Below, one piece after another: positions 25,401 through 36,665 of a stretch of DNA of 64,000 bases (its first letter is position 1; every line of letters begins with the position of its first letter). The notes under the pieces are model-generated. The model worked only from the letters and a program-made list of their open reading frames with translations. It ran no database searches and was not told where the DNA came from. This DNA is from Corinectria fuckeliana (lineage: Eukaryota > Ascomycota > Sordariomycetes > Hypocreales > Nectriaceae). The position numbers were made by a program, and so were the translations under genes. Location: assembly GCA_019137255.1 (NCBI GenBank), contig WPDH01000160.1, forward strand, positions 1 to 64,000, given 5' to 3'.

Positions 25401-25419
25401 CAAGATCAAGCTGTTCTAA
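19452..25419 (+). CDS. FKS1: 1,3-beta-D-glucan synthase catalytic subunit
   Basis: Three exons (19452-19654, 19716-25022, 25077-25419) encode 1950 residues, the usual size for fungal FKS/GT48 enzymes. The N terminus is a Gly/Tyr/Asn/Gln-rich cytosolic tail, including a run of eight Gly, followed by [20 protein letters not shown], a Fks signature. Then come the FKS1 N-terminal domain, a first membrane cluster, the large cytoplasmic GT48 domain (for example [20 protein letters not shown] and [20 protein letters not shown]) and a second membrane cluster. The plasma-membrane enzyme makes wall 1,3-beta-glucan from UDP-glucose, is activated by Rho1 and is the echinocandin target. Hot spot 1 reads FLILSFRDP (696-704); hot spot 2 starts DWVYRC (1408-1413). 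The last intron is 54 bases, a multiple of three without a stop; splicing restores [13 protein letters not shown]. Confidence 0.97.
25023..25076 (+). other. 54-nt frame-preserving intron in FKS1
   Basis: Donor GTATGT and acceptor CACTAG flank 54 bases with a CTAAC branch-like site. Because it is a multiple of three and open, retention would add 18 residues instead of truncating the enzyme. Removal gives the conserved FKS sequence, so splicing is the expected form. Confidence 0.85.
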
Positions 25420-26495
25420 ACCAAATTGTTACCCAAAATACAGGCCCAAAGTGGAAGCGGCCTGTCAAACAGCAGAAGTTGTTTTGGCAATATTGCTATT
25501 GCGGCGGTGCTTGGGTGTGTGTATGGGAATTGGAGCTCTGACATTTGATTGATTGGCTTGATTTCCAGACCGGATGAAGTTGGTGCCAAGCCAAGTAGAC
25601 TCGCAGTCATCTTTTGGCCTCAAAGCCTTTTCTTTCGATTCTCATGACATGTCGAAGATGCGCAAGCTGATGGACAATATGGTTGGGCCGTTTCGGGCGG
25701 CTTAAGTCGTAGACGAACGGTCCACGCACACGCACACAACGGCTTTTGTCAATATTTTTTCCTCGTGGTTTTATGGGCGAGAAGAAGGAAGAAAAAGAAT
25801 GAGTGAGTGGGACTCCTGATTGTGCAAAGAACGGAAATTCACATGGCCTGGACAAGTCCGACACCACTGGACCGGCACATGGAAAGGCACACGCAGGCGA
25901 AGAGAGAAGCAAGGCACCGAGTCAGCGTTTACCGCGCATTTTAATGTGTACAATGAGCAACATAGTTAGTTCTTTATTTTGCTAGACGGATAGGGAAATG
26001 TATTTTTGCTGATTGCCTTGAACTTGGTATAAATGCAACTGCAGTGATGTTGATGCCAGTGATATCCGTAGAATGTAACGGAGGGAGGAGCTTGTATCTA
26101 CCTAGATGAGTAGTAAAGGTGGGCAGTTCAGCGACGGGGCTACCTGGGTACCTAGGTGAGTAAGTAAAATACCTACTAGGTATCTAAGTACTTGACCCCC
26201 TTGTGATGCAGCCAAATCCAACGGACTTTAGTTTAGATAATGGCTACTGATGGTTGGAGCCGATTGCTGAGGCAGCCCACCCAAGGGTCCCGTTAATTTA
26301 CCAGCTCCATCAGCGGATTTCAGCCTATCAGGACTACCAATGAATTAATCCGCGAAGGAGCGCACCCGCGTAGGAGGCCCCTTTGCACTATACTTCGACC
26401 GCTGACCGCCACGAGCCGCATGTTCAAGACGTCTAGATCCTAAAGACGGGACGACAACGACGCCAAACAAAGATACACCGAACCCAAACACGACA
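25420..26495. other. intergenic region FKS1-LCB1
   Basis: 3' flank of FKS1 and promoter of LCB1. A cluster of TACCTA/TAGGTA words lies about 26141-26195. No gene recognised. Confidence 0.5.
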
Positions 26496-28232
26496 ATGGA
26501 ACTCGACGCCCTCCAAGCCCGCCTGGGCCTGCTCCTTGATGAGGCGCAGGTGACGTTCCAAAAGATGCCCGGCTCGGCCGTGTTGGGCCGCTACATCCAG
26601 TCCAGCTACCAGAACGACCCTGTGCGATCCGTCATCGAGCTGGTGCTGCTGCTATTCTTCATCCGCTACCTGATGGCGCCGGCGTACTCGACGAACAAGC
26701 GCAACTTCGTAAAGCTCCGGGAGGACGAGATTGAGGAGCTGATTGAGGAGTGGACGCCCGAGCCCCTCGTCGCAGAGCAGACGGCGTTTGAGATTGCCGA
26801 GAGCGAGCGTCTTCCCGTCGTGGTTGGGTAAGCCTTCGCCCCGTGGATATCCGAGATGGATATGACCTCTTTATTATCTCTATCTATGTTGCCCAGTAGC
26901 TGACAAGGCGCGTTGCCGGTAATCAGACCTACCGGTCCCAAGTCGAAGCTTTCCAACGGCCGCACCGTCACCAACCTCGCCTCGTACAACTTCTACAATA
27001 TCAACGGCAATGAGCAGATCAAGGAAAAGGCGATCCAGGTCCTGCGCACTTACGGCGTCGGACCTTGCGGCCCGCCCCAGTTCTACGGTACCCAGGACGT
27101 CCATATGAAGGCCGAGGCCGACATCGCCGCCTACTTGGGCACCGAGGGCTGCATCGTCTACGCCCAGGCCTTCTCCACAATCTCCAGTGTCATTCCCTCC
27201 TTCTGCAAGCGTGGCGACGTTATCATTGCCGACCGCGACGTCAATTACTCCATCCGCAAGGGTCTCGAGGTGTCCCGTAGCAACATTCGCTGGTTCAACC
27301 ACGGCGACATGGACGACCTTGAGCGTGCCATGCAGGCAGTTGTCAAGGAGCAGGCCAAGGCCAAGAAGCTGACTCGTCGTTTTGTCGTCACCGAGGGCCT
27401 GTTTGAGTTGTCCGGCGACGAGACTGACCTCCCCCGTCTGGTTGAGCTCAAGGAGAAGTACAAGTTCCGTGTCATCCTCGACGAGACGTGGTCCTTTGGC
27501 GTCCTCGGCCGCACCGGCCGTGGCATCACCGAGGCTCAGAACGTTGACCCCCAGGCTGTGGACATGATTGTCGGCTCCCTTTCGGGTCCCATCTGTGCCG
27601 GTGGTGGTTTCTGTGCTGGCCCCAAGGATGTTGTTGAACATCAGCGCATTACTTCGTCCTCGTACACCTTCTCCGCCGCCCTGCCCGCTATGTTGGCCGT
27701 CACTGCTAGCGAGGCGGTTAACCTGCTCCAGTCCAACCCCGACATCCTGATCCAGTGCCGCGAGAACATAAAGGCCATGAGGGCCCAGCTGGATCCCCGC
27801 AGCGACTGGGTTGTCTGTACCAGCGCGACCGAGAACCCCGTCATGCTGCTAGTGCTCAAGCCCGACATGGTCGAGGCGCGCAAGCTGGAGCTGGACGACC
27901 AGGAGCGCATCCTCCTTGATTGCGTCGAAGAGGTAAGTTTGAAAAAAAAGACTACGATCCCTCCCCCAAATGAAAAATGAGGAAAAAATACCCCCGCTAA
28001 CCGACATTTTCCCTTCTAGGCCCTTGCGAATGGAGTCATGATCACTCGAACCAAGACGCGGCCGTATGCGAATGCCATCAAACCCAAGGACAGCGAGTGG
28101 TTCGCGCAGCCTTCGTTGCGAGTCTGTATCACGTCGGCCCTTTCCAAGAAGGACATTGAGAAGGCTGGGGTGACTATTCGCCATGCCATCACCAAAGTCA
28201 TGACGCGCAAGACAAGCAACAAGGCTATTTAA
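26496..28232 (+). CDS. LCB1: serine palmitoyltransferase subunit 1 (Lcb1)
   Basis: Three exons (26496-26827, 26927-27932, 28020-28232) give 516 residues. An N-terminal hydrophobic span (VIELVLLLFFIRYLM, about 48-62) provides the ER membrane anchor. The rest is an alpha-oxoamine synthase fold with YNFYNINGN, TYGVGPCGPPQFYGT, ILDETWSFGVLGRTGRG and a VGSLSGPICAGGGF segment. That last site lacks the PLP-binding lysine of the partner Lcb2, as expected for the non-catalytic Lcb1 subunit. With Lcb2 it condenses serine and palmitoyl-CoA, the first and rate-setting step of sphingolipid synthesis. C158 corresponds to the cysteine altered in human SPTLC1 neuropathy and is intact. Splice joins (VVVGPTGPKSK and VEEALANGV) are in frame. 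It follows FKS1 in the same orientation. Confidence 0.96.
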
Positions 28233-29716
28233 GGCATTATTCTGTAGTGATAGGGAGGAGAGACGCATGGCCGCGTCATCCTCGGGAGGAAGCAAAAGAG
28301 ACGGCTGGCTGCACATAGAAAAGGGGCCAACTATGGCAATGGGCACCACATATCTATATATAATTGGGGTTTACTTGACCTCTACATGAAGCTAATAATG
28401 ATTAATAAGAGAAACTATGCCCTGGATTTTCAGAAATATGGCCTGTGGATGAAAGGATTACAGCGGTCGAGACCGGGTGTTTGAGACTGGCTAGGTTTTG
28501 TTTGGATCCCGGACTTCGGTCTCGATCGTATCTATCATGGAGGTAGGCACTTCGGAACTCAGACGGAGGAAAATAAGCTTGAAAATAAAAGATGAATCTA
28601 GATCAGGATAGGTCTAATGGGGGCACTTCGCGGAGAGTTTGTTGTTGTTGTTGTTGTTGTCTACAACACGATGCAGAGTGCAGAGTCTTCACTGTAGTCT
28701 AGGACAACCTCTTCATCAATGACGGAGCATCCTGGCTGTGTCCCCAGTGTGCTTACGCGTCTCTCCTCTGAAGACGGACGAGAGTTGGACGAGAGAAATG
28801 GGATATGACGTATTTTCTCCCTTGCCAAGGTAGTGGTGTCTCAGTTTGTAATAGAAGAAGTAAAGGGAGTGAGAAGAGGAAGTTGAGGACATGGATATAG
28901 ACTAACAGGAAGAACCAGGAGAAGAAGAAATACTAAGAATAGCAAAACCCAGAGAGGTAAAAGGCTGCTCAAAGAAGACAGATATTATCTTGTTCTCTTT
29001 CTTCATGGCTTCTTTCTCCTTTCGCCTGTCTATCAGAGAGAACCTCCTTGTTTTGGGTTGTTTTGACAGCTGTGCATTCCTCGGTAGAGAGACAAATGTC
29101 AAGGCCCGTCCATTCCAGGTTCCAATCCCGACTGTCTCACATCTCTCATTCATTCTTCATTCCTGCCGCGACCCGGAGTGGGAGCTTCGTACCTAAGGTA
29201 CTTACTAGTAGTCTTTCTCTTATTTTCCCAGAAAATGACGCTAATGAGGCCATGAAGGCTGGGTATACCTGAAGCATAGGAGTAGTACCTTGGGTTAGTG
29301 ATAGGTACTTAGTAGTAGTAGCGAAGACATGGCAACAACGGAGGCAGGAGCACAGCAGCTGCGAGGTATTCGGTTGCAGAGTTAGACCCTCGCTCTCCTT
29401 TTCCAATCTTCTCCTCCTCTTCTCGTCTCTTTCTTTTCTCCGCTTCTTCACCTCGTTAATCGCCCTACAGTCCGTTCTACACACTCCCTAGATTGCTTCT
29501 CTTTCTCTCCCTCTGCCCGTTTCTCACTCTTTTTCGCTACGGGAATTCTCCCTGAGTCTTCTTCTCACCCTTCCACATTCATTCGCTCCTTAAGACTCAA
29601 CTTTCGATCCCTTCGCTCTCTGCAATCGGTCTTTCTTTGCCAGATCAAATACCGACTCTTTCTCCTCCAGAACAAACAAACGGAATTGATATTGGCATTT
29701 CACAAATTCACTAAAC
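28233..29716. other. intergenic region LCB1-GH17 gene
   Basis: About 1.5 kb with no convincing gene. Contains a TTG microsatellite (28639-28659) and, on the right, a long C/T-rich leader-like stretch about 29380-29640 before the GH17 start codon. Confidence 0.55.
28639..28659 (+). repeat. (TTG)7 microsatellite
   Basis: Seven perfect TTG units in the intergenic region downstream of LCB1. Likely length-polymorphic; no coding role. Confidence 0.9.
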
Positions 29717-30850
29717 ATGACACTTGTCCAATGTCTCGTGTCCGCTTTGGGCATGACAGCAGTTGGTGCTGTTATTCCTGCCGGTGAGTGGGAGGCTTCA
29801 TAGTGTTTTGTTTATTACAGAAGACTAACACTGGTTCCCTACTTGTAGCCATTCCTGTTGAGGAGCGGGACGTGTAAGTTGTTCTTCTTGGATCAAAAGC
29901 AACAAATCATGGAACATCATATACTGACGACTACTCATAGGGCTCGTACAACTACTATTCATACAGTTAGTACCGTCACCCATACCGTCACTGCGGCCAC
30001 CGCGTCTGCCACTCCCAGCTCTGGCTCATCCAGCTCCAACGAAACGGACACCAAGCTCCCAGGCATTGCCTACGCTCCCTACCGCGGCGATCACGGCTGC
30101 AAGACAGAGGCCCAGGTGAACGACGACTTCTCCACGTTCAACGGCTCGTACTCGCTCGTTCGCATCTACGGCACCGACTGTGACCAGGTCGCTGTTTGCC
30201 ATGACGCTGCTAAGGATATCGACGTGAAACTCTTCCTCGGCATCTGGAACATCGACGATGTGAAGGACGAGGCAGACAAGATCATTGATGGCATCGACGG
30301 CGACTGGGATATCGTCCACACCATCAGCGTCGGCAACGAGCTCGTCAACAGTGGCAAGGCGAGTCCCGAAAAGGTCGTCGCCGCCATCAAGAAGGCCCGC
30401 AACATCCTCCGCGCCGCTGGCTACAAGGGCCCTGTTGTCAGCGTCGACACCTTCGTCGCCGCCACCGCCCACCCGGAGCTGTGCAAGGAGTCGGACTACT
30501 GCGCCATCAACGCTCACAGCTTCTTCGACAGCACTATCACCGCCGACGAGGCTGGCAAGTGGCTGACTCGCACTGTCGCCAGCCTGCAGGACGCTCTGTC
30601 CTCAGACAAGAAGGTCATGGTTACCGAATCCGGCTGGCCCACCAAGGGCTTGTCAAACGGTTTGGCTGTTCCTGGTGCTAGCGAGCAGCAGGCCGCCATC
30701 ACGTCTATCAAGAAGGCCTTTTCCGCCAAGATGGGTGACCTCATTCTCTTCTCTGCCTTCAACACTCCTTGGAAGACGGAGGAGACGGCCACTTTTAACA
30801 CCGAGCCCTTCTGGGGAATCGACGGCGCCGTTTCCACATCTGATACATGA
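29717..30850 (+). CDS. secreted GH17 beta-1,3-glucanase/transglycosylase (Scw4/Mp65-like)
   Basis: Three exons (29717-29783, a 25-base exon 29849-29873, and 29941-30850) give 333 residues. The first about 20 residues form a signal peptide (LVSALGMTAVGAVIPA). A Thr/Ser/Ala-rich linker (about 30-60) follows, then a GH17 domain starting GIAYAPYRGDHGC. The general acid is E164 in SVGNEL and the nucleophile E260 in VTESGWPTKG, both in the expected family positions. There is no C-terminal GPI-type hydrophobic tail, so it is probably soluble or wall-associated. The domain resembles yeast Scw4/Scw10 and Candida Mp65 mannoproteins, which remodel wall glucan. The splice sites connect the signal region to the domain in frame. 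It is third in the co-oriented FKS1-LCB1-GH17 group. Confidence 0.92.
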
Positions 30851-32089
30851 GACGAGGACGCGGTTATTCAATATTGTGACACACCCACTACTTCATTTCG
30901 TTCTTCTTCCGGGTGTGGCACCTTCTTTTTTTCGCCATATTATTTTGTCTTTTTGCATCTTAGGTGGTATGAATTCTACAATTAAAGGGAACGATACGGC
31001 AAGGCTATACACACTCATGGCCTAAGCCAGATTCTCCAATAAGATTGAGCTGGAGGTATGGGATGGGACCGGAACGGTGCCTAGAGTCTAGGAGCCCAAT
31101 CAATACACGAGTTGATCCATCCGGCGTGGGCAATACCAGAACACAAACCGGAAAGCAACACTGAAGGACTGCCCCCTCTTATATAAGAAAACAGAGGTCA
31201 AAAGAGACGAATTATTTGTCTTGAACAGGGGCAGGATTGGAAGCTGGTATGGAGTCACGACGGATGGGTAATCTGTGCCTTTGCCGTCCATTCCCATCCT
31301 ATGCATGATTTGTTTGATCTTTTCAATAGGGCTATAGAACAGTACACAACAACAGCTTTTTCAATAACTACCTATAATAACTGAGACATGAAGTGAGTGA
31401 GTGAGTCAACATATAGACAATATCGACAGGGAACTATACATGTTAGTATTTGTGGACCTTGATACAAGCACGGCGTCACACAGCAGCACGTAGGGTAAAA
31501 ATCGCAGCATCAGTCACGGACATAAACCTCATGTCTCTTGGCAGCGCCCGATCGACACTAACATAAACGTGATGTATCGTGTCTCTAATCGTTACACTTA
31601 ACCCACTCCAATGTTTTCCCCGACACATACAGGGTCCTAGTGACCAAAGGAACCATTGACATCTATACCCTCTCTCCCTTCACCAGATCCCAAGCTTGCC
31701 GGCTCCGCCAAGGCTAGCATAATCGTTGATTGAATCCACAACGTTATGATGCACAGGAAGACGTCAAGACAAGCCTTGCACCGAACCAAAATTGTAGGAT
31801 TGCAGGATTACCTAAAACAAAACTCTGGAAATAGTATATATGAACATGATAGAAATATTGGATAACATGCCAGGATAGCCAAGGGCGAAGTGCAAACTGG
31901 GGCTTGTGATAGATAGCAAGGATGGCGCAAACGCTGCGTGAATACTTCCAAAACTGGCTTTCTTACCATCGTGGTGATGAAAGATACGGTATAATGTAAA
32001 ACAAAACAAAAATTCCCTTTCGAGAGGAGAACGTTGTCCATTGCATGCGAGTCTGGTTTGGATGCTCTTGTTTGTTCAACGAGAGTATC
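30851..32089. other. convergent intergenic region GH17/NYN gene
   Basis: About 1.2 kb between two stop codons. No ORF resembling a protein and no RNA gene seen. Confidence 0.55.
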
Positions 32090-33619
32090 TTACGGTGCGT
32101 AGCATGTAAGCAGATCATCAATGTACCCATCGAGCTCAATAACCCGGAAGCGATCGCCCCAGGGCTCAGCCCAGGCACGATTGGTCCATGACCCAGAAAG
32201 GCTCGCCTTCCAGGACACCACTTCGACATTCCAGCCCATTTTCAGGGCGCGCTCCGCATAGGTGAAGAAGCCGTCTGAGAACTTGGCCGGCCGGGCATCT
32301 CCGGTAGCCAAGACAAGCGTTCCGGGCTCGTCAAAGTACTGCATGACAGATTCGCCTATACGGATCTGGAGCGTCTCGTCGACCATGTCCTCGACGTAAT
32401 GAGTGGGACCAGAAGTGCCGCGCATTTCAACGGGATTCTGGCCTCCCTGCGTGTGCTGCCCGGGCTTGCGGTGTCGGAGGTCAACCCGATAACCAAGATC
32501 GCGAAGGTCTTGGATGTAGGTCGGCTCAGCGCGGTCCGGGTGCATGGAGCAGCCGGCGTTGAGCACCTTGGTATCGCGGCCGCGGGCGAGCAGTTCGTGG
32601 AGGAAGGACAAGTTCAGCGCTGGAAGTAGTGTAAAGCGCACACTCTCAGGGAGTGAGTATCTAGCTCGGAGGGCTTTCAAAAAGCTGATGGAGATGTTGG
32701 ACATGTCGATGAAAACGTGGACTCCGTTGGAGTCGACTTCAGGCTTTTGAAAACCTAGAACCCTGTCCAAGACTTGCTCGTTGACGAGCTTCTCGGCCAG
32801 GGACTCATGCTTGGCTTCCTTGCTGGGTACGGAATCAAACATGGCAGTGATGGGACCGTATTTTTGGTGTTGATATGTGAAGACCGGTTGAAATTGTCCT
32901 CGCAACTTCCCTTTGGCGACTGCAGCATGTCGGGCGGTGGTCATGGCGCTCTTCTTCGACTTTGGGGAGCGGGAGCGGGACTTGGACTTGGCGAACTTGG
33001 CCAGAGGGGATGGGTCTCGCTCGGCTGAGCTCGGAGGAGTCGAAGCCGGGGTTGAGTACGACATGGGCTCTAAATCCGAGTCGGAGCTAGAGCTGGTGCC
33101 AGAAGCAGAGCCAAATTTTGATTCAAAGCCCGAGGAAGCCATCTTAGAGGCCTTCTTGGGAGACGCCGTTTGGAGAGATACGTCGATGGGGAGAGCAGCT
33201 GGGCTTGGTTGAGTTGACGACGACCGCTTCATGGTTTTGATGGGCGTCGTCTTGCCCGAAATGCGTTGAGAAGGCTTTGGCAAGGATTTGGCCGAGCCAG
33301 CAACGGAGAATTCGTCGAAGATCTTGGAGAAGTTTCCGAGCTTCACGGACTTCTCAGCCCTGGCAGGTGTTGCTTGCTCACGACAAGGAGATGTGGGGGG
33401 ATATGTTCTGCTAGGACTATCGTAGGGCTTTGATGATGACTGAGCCTGTTCCGAGGTGCTCGGCGAGAAGGAAGAAAGCGACTGCAGTTTGGCGAAGTCA
33501 CCGAGTTTCCGGGGCCTGGTCCGACTGGAGGACCGCGGAGCATCTGAAGGCTTGCTGCTACCTGGTAGAGAGCAGCGAGGAGAAGGAGAAGAAGAATATT
33601 TGGTTGATTTGGACGACAT
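32090..33619 (-). CDS. NYN (PIN-like) domain protein, putative endoribonuclease
   Basis: Single exon of 509 codons. Residues 1-235 are Ser/Pro/Lys-rich and apparently disordered. The C-terminal half (about 298-508) is an NYN domain of the PIN-like nuclease superfamily: HVFIDMSNIS with acidic D305, a second acidic patch about D411/D414 (VEDMVDETL), and VLATGDARPAKFS with D441. These are the usual metal-coordinating aspartates, so an RNA-cleaving role is plausible but inferred. The N-terminal part carries a repeated linear motif: KLGDFAKLQ (38-46) and KLGNFSKIF (93-101). An SRSRSPKSKK stretch (213-223) is a candidate nuclear or RNA-binding signal. No named orthologue is recognised. It converges with the GH17 gene and lies downstream of SDS23 in the same direction. 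Confidence 0.88.
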   Translation of the reverse strand: MSSKSTKYSSSPSPRCSLPGSSKPSDAPRSSSRTRPRKLGDFAKLQSLSSFSPSTSEQAQSSSKPYDSPSRTYPPTSPCREQATPARAEKSVKLGNFSKIFDEFSVAGSAKSLPKPSQRISGKTTPIKTMKRSSSTQPSPAALPIDVSLQTASPKKASKMASSGFESKFGSASGTSSSSDSDLEPMSYSTPASTPPSSAERDPSPLAKFAKSKSRSRSPKSKKSAMTTARHAAVAKGKLRGQFQPVFTYQHQKYGPITAMFDSVPSKEAKHESLAEKLVNEQVLDRVLGFQKPEVDSNGVHVFIDMSNISISFLKALRARYSLPESVRFTLLPALNLSFLHELLARGRDTKVLNAGCSMHPDRAEPTYIQDLRDLGYRVDLRHRKPGQHTQGGQNPVEMRGTSGPTHYVEDMVDETLQIRIGESVMQYFDEPGTLVLATGDARPAKFSDGFFTYAERALKMGWNVEVVSWKASLSGSWTNRAWAEPWGDRFRVIELDGYIDDLLTCYAP

Positions 33620-34988
33620 GACGAATAGCTGAGTCGTTTATAAACAAAAGGAAGGATGGGACCTTCATTCAGTTTGATAGATTATGAGAGGCGGTATTGT
33701 TGGACCGGTTGAAGCCTGTCGAAGCCTGTTGACGCAGGGCGCGACGGACAGAGGGAGCTCAGGGCGAAACTCGGGGAAGAGAGCCAAATATAGGTACCAA
33801 CACTATTTCGGCACGAGGAACGACTGATATAGCTTATGTGAGGCGGCAGTTGCTCGAGTCCGAAAACTTGGGATCTTTAGCAGGTAATGAATCGAAACCC
33901 GACAAAAAGGTAGGGAAATGCGCAACGTTTGTCCGAAGACGAAGAGTTGGTGATTAGCGAGAGATACAAGCACCACGGAAGAAAGACAATAATGAAGAAG
34001 ACGCGCGCGGGAGAGAAATATAATCCAGTGACGCAGAAGGGGCAAAGGACGACGAGTCGTGAGTCAAGCCGCCGGGCCCGAGACTGCGGATGATGGCGTT
34101 GAGCCTCGGGCGGGGTCAACCTCAGCGCCTCAGGTGGCAAAATAACCTTAGTGGAAAGGGCACCGACTGCGTGGGTGCATCCAGCCAATGAAGACGACTG
34201 TTTCAGCCACAGGCGCCCCCGTTGAGCCCACTGAATGTCCAGGAACGTCCACTGAAACCCGCTGGAAGTTGGGCGTCATGGTCGCCTACGGAGTATCCCG
34301 TAGAGTGGCTGATGGTGGACGTCGACTCAACTGAGTTGACGTGACAAGCGGACCTATTTTGCTGCTGTCAAGTGACTCGCTGCATCGTAGCGTCATCAAT
34401 TACATTCCAATCGCGACCTCGGCCTTCAGATATTTTTGGAATCGACCAGTCATCGTGATACCATGCTAATAAATCGCGGCTTCAGCCTTTCACCGGGATT
34501 GTCAACTAAGAAGCTATCAAGTTGATTACCCTTTTTTGATATGTTAAGGGATTAAGTGTAGATTGAGATCCGGACCATAGCCATCATGCTCGACACTACC
34601 TCTGTTACTTGCTAAAACCTCCGTCGTATGTAACCATCTCTTATGCCATCAGATACTCGTTGATTCTTTCAAATGAGCCCAGTCGAAGACGAGCCAGGCG
34701 TCAACCTACATCAACCTCCACAACGAGGAACGAGAGTGAGGAAGCCGTTGACAAAACCCGCGCTGTCTGCGTGCCCCGTGATGAACAGGAGCCAAGAAAC
34801 CAACCCTGGGAAACACCTAAAGAATCCAGATCTAGGTGCAAGACGAGCGTAAGCTGTCGTTGTTTCTCCACTCAGCCCAAGCGTGCATCTTAGAATAAAC
34901 CGTCCAATCTCTAAACTTAGCATAGACTCCGTAAACTCCACGGCCTAGACTCCGAAACACGTAGTCGAAAGCATCGTGTCCGGTACCA
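33620..34988. other. intergenic region NYN gene-SDS23
   Basis: About 1.4 kb containing the NYN gene promoter and the SDS23 3' flank. The short open frames present (up to 103 codons) are not protein-like. Confidence 0.5.
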
Positions 34989-36665
34989 TCACCGTCGAAC
35001 ATCGAGGCTCGCTCTTGTCGAGTCGAGGCTGGGCCGCACCGAACTGCTAGAGCTACGCCTCCGTCGTGCTCGCTGCTCCCCCGGATCCGTGGGATTCAGA
35101 CCGGTGGACCGTGCAAACATGTTGAGCACGTCTGTGAGGGAGACGACGCCGCTCAGCCTGCCCGAGAGACGTGCCCCTGCCATCGCTGAAGCGGGAACGG
35201 CCGAAGTAGGGACTGGGGATGGCGGCGCACCGGCCGTAGTGGTAGGTGTAGGAGGCGGTTGAGGTGCCGGGTTCGTGAAGCCTTGAGGGCCCATCAAAGG
35301 CGTGGCGGGAGTCGAAGGTGAGGGAGATGCCGATTCCACAACCCACATGCGATGCGATCGGGTGGCAACGAGTTTCGCGACGGTGTGGGCGAGGGTAGAG
35401 TAGGGGTTGACGTAGAAGACGGGGAACACGTCTTGACCCTTCTCGACACCCTTCTCGTTGAGGATGACAGAGATGAAGTTCATGCACGACGAATTGAGGA
35501 GGTGCGCATTGGAACTGCTCGTCAGGTGGCGGACGTCCTTGGTGGAGATGTTGCCCACGACATTCAACCCGTTATCGACGACAGCCACGCTGGTGAGCCC
35601 TTCGTTGCTCATGAGGGTTAGAGCGTCGGAGAGAGGTGCGTCAGAGCTTGGTGCTTGTCAGCAATGGCGCTAAATTCCTGCACTTCACAACTCACTTAAC
35701 GGAAATAATGTCTTTAGTCCCGATACCTAAATCGCGGAGGACCACGGGATATAATCGGTCGATGGAGGGAAAGTTGAGGCCTTCGTTCCAAAAGAATTCG
35801 ACAATCCTAAGCTGACTGGCGATGCCAACGGCTTCACCACTTGGGCCTGTCACCAACAAACGGTGGATTCCACTGCCCAGCACCTGTATGCCCTTGGCAA
35901 GGTCGTCGGTTGCCGGTAGACTGACCAATGATTCTTTGCGGAAGAGGGGCTGAACATGGCGCAGAGAGATTTCAGCGCCCTGTTGAGCCTTGGACATGAT
36001 AGAGTTGAACAGCTCAACGTGTTCTTCATCGGGTTTGGAGAGACCAACGACGACGAGGAGGTAGGCGTTGAGATCGGTGAAGTCGAAGGTGGAAACTGCG
36101 ATATTGGTATCGGGGTTCTCACGAACGAGGACGACGTTGGTCGGGCTCTTCAGGAGCAGCTATGCATTGAACCAGAGACCATCAGCAGTGACTCTCGATA
36201 TGGGAGGTTCATGTAACGAGTATTGCGCTCCCTTGGGAGAGTGTACAGCCGGAGTGAGCTTACCATGGTGGCTTCTTCGACACTGCTATCTAGTTCCATC
36301 CATCTGATGTCGTCGGGCGAGACGAGTTCGCCAATGGAAACATCCCGCCAATCGCGTCCAGCGAACCTGGGGTTGGCATGCTTATTGGCAGCAGGCGGGT
36401 GGTTGAGTAGGTCCTGTAAGGCAGCCTGGGTGAAGGAGGGGTGTCGATGGGAGCGAGGTGAGGAGGGCACATTGCGGAGGCCTTCGACGAAGCTCTGGCG
36501 ATGAGTCGAGGAGCCGGCAGAGATGGATACGGAGGGGGATCGTTGGGCGAGGATAGGCGGTTTCTGGGAGGCGGAGGAGTTGGAGATGGCACTGGCGAGA
36601 CTGGTTGAGCTGGTCGCGCGGGTGTCCTTGAGGTCGCGGGAGGCGGAGCCTTGGGAGGGGTCCAT
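34989..36665 (-). CDS. SDS23: Sds23/Moc1-type CBS-domain protein
   Basis: Three exons (36665-36264, 36159-35696, 35646-34989) give 507 residues. The N terminus is Ser/Pro-rich, with [20 protein letters not shown]. Then [20 protein letters not shown] leads into two Bateman-type CBS pairs, for example [16 protein letters not shown] and a final [20 protein letters not shown] Pro/Thr/Ala-rich insertion ([14 protein letters not shown]) interrupts the last CBS motif, and the tail is Arg/Ser-rich ([11 protein letters not shown]). Fission-yeast Sds23 and its relatives inhibit PP2A-type phosphatases and link nutrient state to mitosis and stress. CBS pairs in related proteins bind adenine nucleotides. 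The frame-preserving splices rebuild a continuous CBS region ([18 protein letters not shown]). Confidence 0.93.

Noticed and set aside
19924..25419. FKS1 as a single exon starting at 19924
   Set aside because: It would omit two upstream exons that keep the frame and carry the typical N-terminal tail, and would retain the 54-base intron that disrupts conserved sequence.
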